The notes beneath the pieces are model-generated. The model did no database searches and was not told the DNA's origin. It saw only the letters and a list, made by a program, of their open reading frames with translations. A program made the position numbers and the translations under genes. Shown here piece after piece: positions 23,659 to 37,500 of a DNA stretch of 64,000 nt (its first letter is position 1; every line of letters starts with the position of its first letter). The stretch comes from Prosopocoilus inquinatus (Eukaryota; Arthropoda; Insecta; Coleoptera; Lucanidae), in the NCBI GenBank assembly GCA_036172665.1, contig CM069872.1, forward strand, positions 25,920,001 to 25,984,000, written 5' to 3'.

Positions 23659-26600
23659 CGACGTTTTTGGACGCAGCAGGAGCTGGAAATAGTTTTAAAC
23701 GAAACAACACGTATTAGCGTTGTTCCTGTGCTGTATCTAATCGATCCTTACTCATCTATCATGTTATTTGGCGTTTCGATGGACTCCAGTAGCTCTGATG
23801 TGAGATACGACATTTTCGGACGCAGCAGAAGCTGGAAATAGTTTTAAACGAAACAACACGCATTAGCGTCTTTCCTGTGATGTATCTAATCGATCCTTAC
23901 TCATCTATCATGTTATTTGACGTTTGGACGGACTCTAGTAACTCTGATGTGAGATACAATGTTATCGGACGCAGCAGAAGCTGGAAATAGTTTTGATCGA
24001 AACAACACGTATTAGCGTTGTTCCTGTGATGTATCTAAACGATCCTTACTTATCTAACATGTTATTTGACGTTTGGATGGACTCCAGTAAGTCTGATGTG
24101 AGATACAAAGTTTTTGGACGCAGCAGGAGCTAGAAATAGTTTTAAACGAAACAACACGTATTAGCGTTGTTCCTGTAATGTATCTAAACGATCCTTACTC
24201 ATCTATCATGTTATTTGACGTTTGGACGGACTCCAGTAACTCTGATGTGAGATACAAAGTTATCGGACGCAGCAGAAGCTGGAAATAGTTTTGAACGAAA
24301 CAACACGTATTAGCGTTGTTCCTGTGATGTATCTAAACGATCCTTACTTATCTAACATGTTATTTGACGTTCGGATGGACTCCAGTAAGTCTGATGTGAG
24401 TTACCAAGTTTTAGGACGCAGCAGGAGCTAGAAATAGTTTTAAACGAAACAACACGTATTAGCGTTGTTCCTGTGATGTATCTAATCGATCCTTACTTAT
24501 CTAACATGTTATTTGCCGTTTGCATGGACTCCAGTAAGTCTGATGTGAGATACGACGTTTTCGGACGCAGCAGAAGCTGGAAATAGTTTTAAACGAAACA
24601 ACACGTATTAGCGTTGTTCCTGTGATGTATCTAATCGATCCTTACTCATCTATCATGTTATTTGACGTTTGGACGGACTCCAGTACCTCTGATGAGAGAT
24701 ACAAAGTTCTCGGACGCAGTAGAAGCTGGAAATAGTTTTGAACGAAACAACACGTATCAGCGTTGTTCCTGTGATGTATCTAAACGATCCTTACTTATCT
24801 AACATGTTATTTGCCGTTTGCATGGACTCCAGTAAGTCTGATGTGAGATACGACGTTTTCGGACGCAGCAGAAGCTGGAAATAGTTTTAAACGAAACAAC
24901 ACGCATTAGCGTTGTTCCTGTGATGTATCTAATCGATCCTTACTCATCTATCGTGTTATTTGACGTTTCGATGGACTCCAGTAACTCTAATGTGAGAAAC
25001 GAAATTTTCGGTCGCAGCAGAAGCTGGAAATAGTTTTAAACGAAACAACACGCATTAGCGTTGTTCCTGTGATGTATCTAATCGATCCTCACTTATCTAT
25101 CATGTTATTTGACGTTTGGATGGACTCCAGTAACCCTGACGTGAGATACGAAGTTCTCGGACGCAGCAGAAGCTGGAAATAGTTTTAAACGAAACAACAC
25201 GTATTAGCGTTGTTCCTGTGATGTATCTAATCGATCCTTACTCATCTATCATGTTATTTGACGTTTGGACGGACTCCAGTACCTCTGATGAGAGATACAA
25301 AGTTCTCGGACGCAGTAGAAGCTGGAAATAGTTTTGAACGAAACAACACGTATTAGCGTTGTTCCTGTGATGTATCTAAACGATCCTTACTTATCTAACA
25401 TGTTATTTGCCGTTTGCATGGACTCCAGTAAGTCTGATGTGAGATACGACGTTTTCGGACGCAGCAGAAGCTGGAAATAGTTTTAAACGAAACAACACGC
25501 ATTAGCGTTGTTCCTGTGATGTATCTAATCGATCCTTACTTATCTATCATGTTATTTGACGTTTGGATGGACTCCAGTAAGTCTGATGTGAGATACGACG
25601 TTTTCGGACGCAGCAGAAGCTGGAAATAGTTTTAAACGAAACAACACGTATTAGCGTTGTTCCTGTGATGTATCTAAACGATCCTTACTTATCTAACATG
25701 TTATTTGACGTTTGGATGGACTCCAGTAAGTCTGATGTGAGATACAAAGTCTTTGGACGCAGCAGGAGCTGGAAATAGTTTTAAACGAAACAACACGTAT
25801 TAGCGTTGTTCCTGTGCTGTATCTAATCGATCCTTACTTATCTATCATGTTATTTGACGTTTCGATGGACTCCAGTAACTCTGATGAGAGATACGACGTT
25901 TTCGGACGCAGCAGAAGCTGGAAATAGTTTTAAACGAAACAACACGTATTAGCGTTGTTCCTGTGATGTATCTACTCGATCCTTACTTATCTATCATGTT
26001 ATTTGACGTTTCGATGGACTCCAGTAACTATGATGTGAGATACGAGATTTTCGGACACAGCAGAAGCTGGAAATAGTTTTAAACGAAACAACACGCATTA
26101 GCGTTGTTCCTGTGATGTATCTAATCGATCCTTACTCATCTGTCATGTTATTTGGCGTTTCGATGGACTCCAGTAACTTTGATGTGAGTTACGAAGTTCT
26201 CGGACGCAGCTGAAGCTAGAAATAGTTTTAAACGAAACAACACGCATTAGCGTTGTTCCTGTGATGTATCTAATCGATCCTTACTTATCTATCATGTTAT
26301 TTGACGTTTGGATGGACTCCAGTAAGTCTGATGTGAGATACAAAGTTTTTGGACGCAGCAGGAGCTGGAAATAGTTTTAAACGAAACAGCACGCATTAGC
26401 GTTGTTCCTGTGATGTATCTAATCGATCCTTACTCATCTATCATGTTATTTGGCGTTTCGATGGACTCCAGTAACTCTGATGTGAGATACAAAGTTATCG
26501 GACGCAGCAGAAGCTGGAAATAGTTTTGAACGAAACAACACGTATTAGCCTTGTTCCTGTGATGTATCTAAACGATCCTTACTTATCTAACATGTTATTT

Positions 26601-28575
26601 GACGTTTGGATGGACTAAAGTAAGTCTGATGTGAGATACGACGTTTTCGGACGCAGCAGGAGCTGGAAATAGTTTTAAACGAAACAACACGTATTAGCGT
26701 TGTTCCTGTGCTGTATCTAATCGATCCTTACTCATCTCTCATGTTATTTGACGTTTGGATGGACTCCAGTAGCTCTGATGTGAGATACGACGTTTTTGGA
26801 CGCAGCAGGAGCTGGAAATAGTTTTAAACGAAACAACACGTATTAGCGTTGTTCCTGTGCTGTATCTAATCGATCCTTACTCATCTATCATGTTATTTGA
26901 CGTTTCGATGGACTCCAGTAACTATGATGTGAGATACGAGATTTTCGGACACAGCAGAAGCTGGAAATAGTTTTAAACGAAACAACACGCATTAGCGTTG
27001 TTCCTGTGATGTATCTAATCGATCCTTACTTATCTATCATGTTATTTGACGTTTGGATGGACTCCAGTAAGTCTGATGTGAGATACAAAGTTTTTGGACG
27101 CAGCAGGAGCTGGAAATAGTTTTAAACGAAACAGCACGCATTAGCGTTGTTCCTGTGATGTATCTAATCGATCCTTACTCATCTATCATGTTATTTGGCG
27201 TTTCGATGGACTCCAGTAACTCTGATGTGAGATACAAAGTTATCGGACGCAGCAGAAGCTGGAAATAGTTTTGAACGAAACAACACGTATTAGCCTTGTT
27301 CCTGTGATGTATCTAAACGATCCTTACTTATCTAACATGTTATTTGACGTTTGGATGGACTAAAGTAAGTCTGATGTGAGATACAAAGTTTTTGGACGCA
27401 GCAGGAGTTAGAAATAGTTTTAAAAGAAACAACACGTATTAGCGTTGTTCCTGTGCTGTATCTAATCGATCCTTACTTATCTATCATGTTATTTGACGTT
27501 TCGATGGACTCCAGTAACTCTGATGTGAGATGCGACGTTTTCGGACGCAGCAGAAGCTGGAAATAGTTTTAAACGAAACAACACGTATTAGCGTTGTTCC
27601 TGTGATGTATCTAATCGATCCTTACTCATCTATCATGTTATTTGACGTTTGGACGGACTCCAGTACCTCTGATGAGAGATACAAAGTTCTCGGACGCAGT
27701 AGAAGCTGGAAATAGTTTTGAACGAAACAACACGTATTAGCGTTGTTCCTGTGATGTATCTAAACGATCCTTACTTATCTAACATGTTATTTGCCGTTTG
27801 CATGGACTCCAGTAAGTCTGATGTGAGATACGACGTTTTCGGACGCAGCAGGAGCTGGAAATAGTTTTAAACGAAACAACACGTATTAGCGTTGTTCCTG
27901 TGCTGTATCTAATCGATCCTTACTCATCTCTCATGTTATTTGACGTTTGGATGGACTCCAGTAGCTCTGATGTGAGATACGACGTTTTTGGACTTAGCAG
28001 GAGCTGGAAATAGTTTTAAACGAAACAACACGTATTAGCGTTGTTCCTGTGCTGTATCTAATCGATCCTTACTCATCTATCATGTTATTTGGCGTTTCGA
28101 TGGACTCCAGTAGCTCTGATGTGAGATACGACGTTTTCGGACGCAGCAGAAGCTGGAAATAGTTTTAAACGAAACAACACGCATTAGCGTCTTTCCTGTG
28201 ATGTATCTAATCGATCCTTACTCATCTATCATGTTATTTGACGTTTGGACGGACTCCAGTAACTCTGATGTGAGATACAATGTTATCGGACGCAGCAGAA
28301 GCTGGAAATAGTTTTGAACGAAACAACACGTATTAGCGTTGTTCCTGTGATGTATCTAAACGATCCTTACTTATCTAACATGTTATTTGACGTTTGGATG
28401 GACTCCAGTAAGTCTGATGTGAGATACAAAGTTATCGGACGCAGCAGAAGCTGGAAATAGTTTTGAACGAAACAACACGTATTAGCGTTGTTCCTGTGAT
28501 GTATCTAAACGATCCTTACTTATCTAACATGTTATTTGACGTTTGGATGGACTCCAGTAGCTCTGATGTGAGATA
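23659..28575 (+). repeat. 33-monomer HOR unit, copy 2 of a tandem pair (4917 bp)
   Basis: All markers of copy 1 recur 4917 bp downstream: GACATTTT at 23809, TTTTGATCG near 23991, CGTATCAGCG near 24752, CTACTCGATCC near 25972, AACAGCACGC near 26385 and 27130, and GGACTTAGC near 27990. After 28575 the array passes into 16-monomer HOR units. Confidence 0.85.
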
Positions 28576-31500
28576 CGACGTTTTTGGACGCAGCAGGAGC
28601 TGGAAATAGTTTTAAACGAAACAACACGTATTAGCGTTGTTCCTGTGCTGTATCTAATCGATCCTTACTCATCTATCATGTTATTTGGCGTTTCGATGGA
28701 CTCCAGTAGCTCTGATGTGAGATACGACGTTTTCGGACGCAGCAGAAGCTGGAAATAGTTTTAAACGAAACAACACGCATTAGCGTCTTTCCTGTGATGT
28801 ATCTAATCGATCCTTACTCATCTATCATGTTATTTGACGTTTGGACGGTCTCCAGTAACTCTGATGTGAGATACAATGTTATCGGACGCAGCAGAAGCTG
28901 GAAATAGTTTTGAACGAAACAACACGTATTAGCGTTGTTCCTGTGATGTATCTAAACGATCCTTACTTATCTAACATGTTATTTGACGTTTGGATGGACT
29001 CCAGTAAGTCTGATGTGAGTTACAAAGTTTTTGGACGCAGCAGGAGCTAGAAATAGTTTTAAGCGAAACAACACGTATTAGCGTTGTTCCTGTGCTGTAT
29101 CTAATCGATCCTTACTTATCTATCATGTTATTTGACGTTTCGATGGACTCCAGTAACTCTGATGTGAGATACGACGTTTTCGGACGCAGCAGAAGCTGGA
29201 AATAGTTTTAAACGAAACAACACGTATTAGCGTTGTTCCTGTGATGTATCTAATCGATCCTTACTCATCTCTCATGTTATTTGACGTTTGGATGGACTCC
29301 AGTAACTCTGATGCGAGATACGAAATGTTCGGACGCAGCAGCAGCTGGAAATAGTTTTAAAGGAAACAACACATATTAGCGTTGTTCCTGTGATGTAACT
29401 AATCGATCCTTACTCATATATCATGTTATTTGACGTTTGGACGGACTCCAGTAACTCTGATGAGAGATACAAAGTTTTTGGACGCAGCAGGAGCTAGAAA
29501 TAGTTTTAAACGAAACAACACGTATTAGCGTTGTTCCTGTGCTGTATCTAATCGATCCTTACTTATCTATCATGTTATTTGACGTTTCGATGGACTCAAG
29601 TAACTCTGATGTGAGATACGACGTTTTCGGACGCAGGAGAAGCTGGAAATAGTTTTAAACGAAACAACACGTATTAGCGTTGTTCCTGTGATGTATCTAA
29701 TCGATCCTTACTCATCTATCATGTTATTTGACGTTTGGATGGACTCCAGTAACTCTGATGTGAGATACGAAATGTTCAGACGCAGCAGCAGCTGGAAATA
29801 GTTTTAAGCGAAACAACACGCATTAGCGTTGTTCCTGTGATGTATTTAATCGATCCTTACTCATCTGTCATGTTATTTGGCGTTTCGATGGACTCCAGTA
29901 ACTTTGATGTGAGTTACGAAGTTCTCGGACGCAGCTGAAGCTAGAAATAGTTTTAAACGAAACAACACGCATTAGCGTTGTTCCTGTGATGTATCTAAAC
30001 GATCCTTACTTATCTATCATGTTATTTGACGTTTCGATGGACTCCAGTAAGTCTGATGTGAGATACAAAGTTTTTGGACGCAGCAGGAGCTGGAAATAGT
30101 TTTAAACGAAACAACACGCATTAGCGTCTTTCCTGTGATGTATCTAATCGATCCTTACTCATCTATCATGTTATTTGACGTTTGGACGGACTCCAGTAAC
30201 TCTGATGTGAGATACAATGTTATCGGACGCAGCAGAAGCTGGAAATAGTTTTGAACGAAACAACACGTATTAGCGTTGTTCCTGTGATGTATCTAAACGA
30301 TCCTTACTCATCTATCATGTTATTTGACGTTTCGATGGACTCCAGTAACTCTAATGTGAGAAACGAAATTTTCGGACGTAGCAGAAGCTGTAAATAGTTT
30401 TAAACGAAACAACACGCATTAGCGTTGTTCCTGTGATGTATCTAATCGATCCTTACTTATCTATCATGTTATTTGACGTTTGGATGGACTCCAGTAACCC
30501 TGACGTGAGATACGAAGTTCTCGGACGCAGCAGAAGCTGGAAATAGTTTTAAACGAAACAACACGCATTAGCGTTGTTCCTGTGATGTATCTAATCGATC
30601 CTTACTCATCTATCATGTTATTTGGCGTTTCGATGGACTCCAGTAACTCTGATGTGAGATGCGACGTTTTCGGACGCAGCAGAAGCTGGAAATAGTTTTA
30701 AACGAAACAACACGTATTAGCGTTGTTCCTGTGATGTATCTAATCGATCCTTACTCATCTATCATGTTATTTGACGTTTGGACGGACTCCAGTACCTCTG
30801 ATGAGAGATACAAAGTTCTCGGACGCAGTAGAAGCTGGAAATAGTTTTGAACGAAACAACACGTATTAGCGTTGTTCCTGTGATGTATCTAAACGATCCT
30901 TACTTATGTAACATGTTATTTGCCGTTTGCATGGACTCCAGTAAGTCTGATGTGAGATACGACGTTTTCGGACGCAGCAGGAGCTGGAAATAGTTTTAAA
31001 CGAAACAACACGTATTAGCGTTGTTCCTGTGCTGTATCTAATCGATCCTTACTCATCTCTCATGTTATTTGACGTTTGGATGGACTCCAGTAGCTCTGAT
31101 GTGAGATACGACGTTTTTGGACGCAGCAGGAGCTGGAAATAGTTTTAAACGAAACAACACGTATTAGCGTTGTTCCTGTGCTGTATCTAATCGATCCTTA
31201 CTCATCTATCATGTTATTTGGCGTTTCGATGGACTCCAGTAGCTCTGATGTGAGATACGACGTTTTCGGACGCAGCAGAAGCTGGAAATAGTTTTAAACG
31301 AAACAACACGCATTAGCGTCTTTCCTGTGATGTATCTAATCGATCCTTACTCATCTATCATGTTATTTGACGTTTGGACGGACTCCAGTAACTCTGATGT
31401 GAGATACAATGTTATCGGACGCAGCAGAAGCTGGAAATAGTTTTGAACGAAACAACACGTATTAGCGTTGTTCCTGTGATGTATCTAAACGATCCTTACT

Positions 31501-34500
31501 TATCTAACATGTTATTTGACGTTTGGATGGACTCCAGTAAGTCTGATGTGAGTTACAAAGTTTTTGGACGCAGCAGGAGCTAGAAATAGTTTTAAGCGAA
31601 ACAACACGTATTAGCGTTGTTCCTGTGCTGTATCTAATCGATCCTTACTTATCTATCATGTTATTTGACGTTTCGATGGACTCCAGTAACTCTGATGTGA
31701 GATACGACGTTTTCGGACGCAGCAGAAGCTGGAAATAGTTTTAAACGAAACAACACGTATTAGCGTTGTTCCTGTGATGTATCTAATCGATCCTTACTCA
31801 TCTCTCATGTTATTTGACGTTTGGATGGACTCCAGTAACTCTGATGCGAGATACGAAATGTTCGGACGCAGCAGCAGCTGGAAATAGTTTTAAAGGAAAC
31901 AACACATATTAGCGTTGTTCCTGTGATGTAACTAATCGATCCTTACTCATATATCATGTTATTTGACGTTTGGACGGACTCCAGTAACTCTGATGAGAGA
32001 TACAAAGTTTTTGGACGCAGCAGGAGCTAGAAATAGTTTTAAACGAAACAACACGTATTAGCGTTGTTCCTGTGCTGTATCTAATCGATCCTTACTTATC
32101 TATCATGTTATTTGACGTTTCGATGGACTCAAGTAACTCTGATGTGAGATACGACGTTTTCGGACGCAGGAGAAGCTGGAAATAGTTTTAAACGAAACAA
32201 CACGTATTAGCGTTGTTCCTGTGATGTATCTAATCGATCCTTACTCATCTATCATGTTATTTGACGTTTGGATGGACTCCAGTAACTCTGATGTGAGATA
32301 CGAAATGTTCAGACGCAGCAGCAGCTGGAAATAGTTTTAAGCGAAACAACACGCATTAGCGTTGTTCCTGTGATGTATCTAATCGATCCTTACTCATCTG
32401 TCATGTTATTTGGCGTTTCGATGGACTCCAGTAACTTTGATGTGAGTTACGAAGTTCTCGGACGCAGCTGAAGCTAGAAATAGTTTTAAACGAAACAACA
32501 CGCATTAGCGTTGTTCCTGTGATGTATCTAAACGATCCTTACTTATCTATCATGTTATTTGACGTTTCGATGGACTCCAGTAAGTCTGATGTGAGATACA
32601 AAGTTTTTGGACGCAGCAGGAGCTGGAAATAGTTTTAAACGAAACAGCTCGCATTAGCGTTGTTCCTGTGATGTATCTAATCGATCCTTACTCATCTATC
32701 ATGTTATTTGACGTTTCGATGGACTCCAGTAACTCTAATGTGAGAAACGAAATTTTCGGACGTAGCAGAAGCTGTAAATAGTTTTAAACGAAACAACACG
32801 CATTAGCGTTGTTCCTGTGATGTATCTAATCGATCCTTACTTATCTATCATGTTATTTGACGTTTGGATGGACTCCAGTAACCCTGACGTGAGATACGAA
32901 GTTCTCGGACGCAGCAGAAGCTGGAAATAGTTTTAAACGAAACAACACGCATTAGCGTTGTTCCTGTGATGTATCTAATCGATCCTTACTCATCTATCAT
33001 GTTATTTGGCGTTTCGATGGACTCCAGTAACTCTGATGTGAGATGCGACGTTTTCGGACGCAGCAGAAGCTGGAAATAGTTTTAAACGAAACAACACGTA
33101 TTAGCGTTGTTCCTGTGATGTATCTAATCGATTCTTACTCATCTATCATGTTATTTGACGTTTGGACGGACTCCAGTACCTCTGATGAGAGATACAAAGT
33201 TCTCGGACGCAGTAGAAGCTGGAAATAGTTTTGAACGAAACAACACGTATTAGCGTTGTTCCTGTGATGTATCTAAACGATCCTTACTTATCTAACATGT
33301 TATTTGCCGTTTGCATGGACTCCAGTAAGTCTGATGTGAGATACGACGTTTTCGGACGCAGCAGGAGCTGGAAATAGTTTTAAACGAAACAACACGTATT
33401 AGCGTTGTTCCTGTGCTGTATCTAATCGATCCTTACTCATCTCTCATGTTATTTGACGTTTGGATGGACTCCAGTAAGTCTGATGTGAGATACGACGTTT
33501 TTGGACGCAGCAGGAGCTGGAAATAGTTTTAAACGAAACAACACGTATTAGCGTTGTTCCTGTGCTGTATCTAATCGATCCTTACTCATCTATCATGTTA
33601 TTTGGCGTTTCGATGGACTCCAGTAGCTCTGATGTGAGATACGACGTTTTCGGACGCAGCAGAAGCTGGAAATAGTTTTAAACGAAACAACACGCATTAG
33701 CGTCTTTCCTGTGATGTATCTAATCGATCCTTACTCATCTATCATGTTATTTGACGTTTGGACGGACTCCAGTAACTCTGATGTGAGATACAATGTTATC
33801 GGACGCAGCAGAAGCTGGAAATAGTTTTGAACGAAACAACACGTATTAGCGTTGTTCCTGTGATGTATCTAAACGATCCTTACTTATCTAACATGTTATT
33901 TGACGTTTGGATGGACTCCAGTAAGTCTGATGTGAGTTACAAAGTTTTTGGACGCAGCAGGAGCTAGAAATAGTTTTAAGCGAAACAACACGTATTAGCG
34001 TTGTTCCTGTGCTGTATCTAATCGATCCTTACTTATCTATCATGTTATTTGACGTTTCGATGGACTCCAGTAACTCTGATGTGAGATACGACGTTTTCGG
34101 ACGCAGCAGAAGCTGGAAATAGTTTTAAACGAAACAACACGTATTAGCGTTGTTCCTGTGATGTATCTAATCGATCCTTACTCATCTCTCATGTTATTTG
34201 ACGTTTGGATGGACTCCAGTAACTCTGATGCGAGATACGAAATGTTCGGACGCAGCAGCAGCTGGAAATAGTTTTAAAGGAAACAACACATATTAGCGTT
34301 GTTCCTGTGATGTAACTAATCGATCCTTACTCATATATCATGTTATTTGACGTTTGGACGGACTCCAGTAACTCTGATGAGAGATACAAAGTTTTTGGAC
34401 GCAGCAGGAGCTAGAAATAGTTTTAAACGAAACAACACGTATTAGCGTTGTTCCTGTGCTGTATCTAATCGATCCTTACTTATCTATCATGTTATTTGAC

Positions 34501-37500
34501 GTTTCGATGGACTCAAGTAACTCTGATGTGAGATACGACGTTTTCGGACGCAGGAGAAGCTGGAAATAGTTTTAAACGAAACAACACGTATTAGCGTTGT
34601 TCCTGTGATGTATCTAATCGATCCTTACTCATCTATCATGTTATTTGACGTTTGGATGGACTCCAGTAACTCTGATGTGAGATACGAAATGTTCAGACGC
34701 AGCAGCAGCTGGAAATAGTTTTAAGCGAAACAACACGCATTAGCGTTGTTCCTGTGATGTATCTAATCGATCCTTACTCATCTGTCATGTTATTTGGCGT
34801 TTCGATGGACTCCAGTAACTTTGATGTGAGTTACGAAGTTCTCGGACGCAGCTGAAGCTAGAAATAGTTTTAAACGAAACAACACGCATTAGCGTTGTTC
34901 CTGTGATGTATCTAAACGATCCTTACTTATCTATCATGTTATTTGACGTTTCGATGGACTCCAGTAAGTCTGATGTGAGATACAAAGTTTTTGGACGCAG
35001 CAGGAGCTGGAAATAGTTTTAAACGAAACAGCTCGCATTAGCGTTGTTCCTGTGATGTATCTAATCGATCCTTACTCATCTATCATGTTATTTGACGTTT
35101 CGATGGACTCCAGTAACTCTAATGTGAGAAACGAAATTTTCGGACGTAGCAGAAGCTGTAAATAGTTTTAAACGAAACAACACGCATTAGCGTTGTTCCT
35201 GTGATGTATCTAATCGATCCTTACTTATCTATCATGTTATTTGACGTTTGGATGGACTCCAGTAACCCTGACGTGAGATACGAAGTTCTCGGACGCAGCA
35301 GAAGCTGGAAATAGTTTTAAACGAAACAACACGCATTAGCGTTGTTCCTGTGATGTATCTAATCGATCCTTACTCATCTATCATGTTATTTGGCGTTTCG
35401 ATGGACTCCAGTAACTCTGATGTGAGATGCGACGTTTTCGGACGCAGCAGAAGCTGGAAATAGTTTTAAACGAAACAACACGTATTAGCGTTGTTCCTGT
35501 GATGTATCTAATCGATCCTTACTCATCTATCATGTTATTTGACGTTTGGACGGACTCCAGTACCTCTGATGAGAGATACAAAGTTCTCGGACGCAGTAGA
35601 AGCTGGAAATAGTTTTGAACGAAACAACACGTATTAGCGTTGTTCCTGTGATGTATCTAAACGATCCTTACTTATCTAACATGTTATTTGCCGTTTGCAT
35701 GGACTCCAGTAAGTCTGATGTGAGATACGACGTTTTCGGACGCAGCAGGAGCTGGAAATAGTTTTAAACGAAACAACACGCATTAGCGTTGTTCCTGTGC
35801 TGTATCTAATCGCTCCTTACTCATCTCTCATGTTATTTGACGTTTGGATGGACTCCAGTAGCTCTGATGTGAGATACGTCGTTTTTGGACGCAGCAGGAG
35901 CTGGAAATAGTTTTAAACGAAACAACACGTATTAGCGTTGTTCCTGTGCTGTATCTAATCGATCCTTACTCATCTATCATGTTATTTGGCGTTTCGATGG
36001 ACTCCAGTAGCTCTGATGTGAGATACGACGTTTTCGGACGCAGCAGAAGCTGGAAATAGTTTTAAACGAAACAACACGCATTAGCGTCTTTCCTGTGATG
36101 TATCTAATCGATCCTTACTCATCTATCATGTTATTTGACGTTTGGACGGACTCCAGTAACTCTGATGTGAGATACAATGTTATCGGACGCAGCAGAAGCT
36201 GGAAATAGTTTTGAACGAAACAACACGTATTAGCGTTGTTCCTGTGATGTATCTAAACGATCCTTACTTATCTAACATGTTATTTGACGTTTGGATGGAC
36301 TCCAGTAAGTCTGATGTGAGTTACAAAGTTTTTGGACGCAGCAGGAGCTAGAAATAGTTTTAAGCGAAACAACACGTATTAGCGTTGTTCCTGTGCTGTA
36401 TCTAATCGATCCTTACTTATCTATCATGTTATTTGACGTTTCGATGGACTCCAGTAACTCTGATGTGAGATACGACGTTTTCGGACGCAGCAGAAGCTGG
36501 AAATAGTTTTAAACGAAACAACACGTATTAGCGTTGTTCCTGTGATGTATCTAATCGATCCTTACTCATCTCTCATGTTATTTGACGTTTGGATGGACTC
36601 CAGTAACTCTGATGCGAGATACGAAATGTTCGGACGCAGCAGCAGCTGGAAATAGTTTTAAAGGAAACAACACATATTAGCGTTGTTCCTGTGATGTAAC
36701 TAATCGATCCTTACTCATATATCATGTTATTTGACGTTTGGACGGACTCCAGTAACTCTGATGAGAGATACAAAGTTTTTGGACGCAGCAGGAGCTAGAA
36801 ATAGTTTTAAACGAAACAACACGTATTAGCGTTGTTCCTGTGCTGTATCTAATCGATCCTTACTTATCTATCATGTTATTTGACGTTTCGATGGACTCAA
36901 GTAACTCTGATGTGAGATACGACGTTTTCGGACGCAGGAGAAGCTGGAAATAGTTTTAAACGAAACAACACGTATTAGCGTTGTTCCTGTGATGTATCTA
37001 ATCGATCCTTACTCATCTATCATGTTATTTGACGTTTGGATGGACTCCAGTAACTCTGATGTGAGATACGAAATGTTCAGACGCAGCAGCAGCTGGAAAT
37101 AGTTTTAAGCGAAACAACACGCATTAGCGTTGTTCCTGTGATGTATCTAATCGATCCTTACTCATCTGTCATGTTATTTGGCGTTTCGATGGACTCCAGT
37201 AACTTTGATGTGAGTTACGAAGTTCTCGGACGCAGCTGAAGCTAGAAATAGTTTTAAACGAAACAACACGCATTAGCGTTGTTCCTGTGATGTATCTAAA
37301 CGATCCTTACTTATCTATCATGTTATTTGACGTTTCGATGGACTCCAGTAAGTCTGATGTGAGATACAAAGTTTTTGGACGCAGCAGGAGCTGGAAATAG
37401 TTTTAAACGAAACAGCTCGCATTAGCGTTGTTCCTGTGATGTATCTAATCGATCCTTACTCATCTATCATGTTATTTGACGTTTCGATGGACTCCAGTAA

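Larger units (their letters stand above)
18038..28575 (+). repeat. Block A': second copy of the large segment, with the 33-monomer unit doubled
   Basis: The match to block A begins after the TTTTGAACG/TTTTAAACG difference at 18037/320 and is collinear at offset 17717. At about 23.66 kb, where block A continues to GACGTTTTCGG, this copy returns to the GACATTTTCGG allele (23809) and repeats the 4917-bp unit before continuing at about 28576 like block A at about 5942. Spacing is exact: the GATGCGACG monomers end at 22798 and 27715, 33 x 149 apart. Confidence 0.9.
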
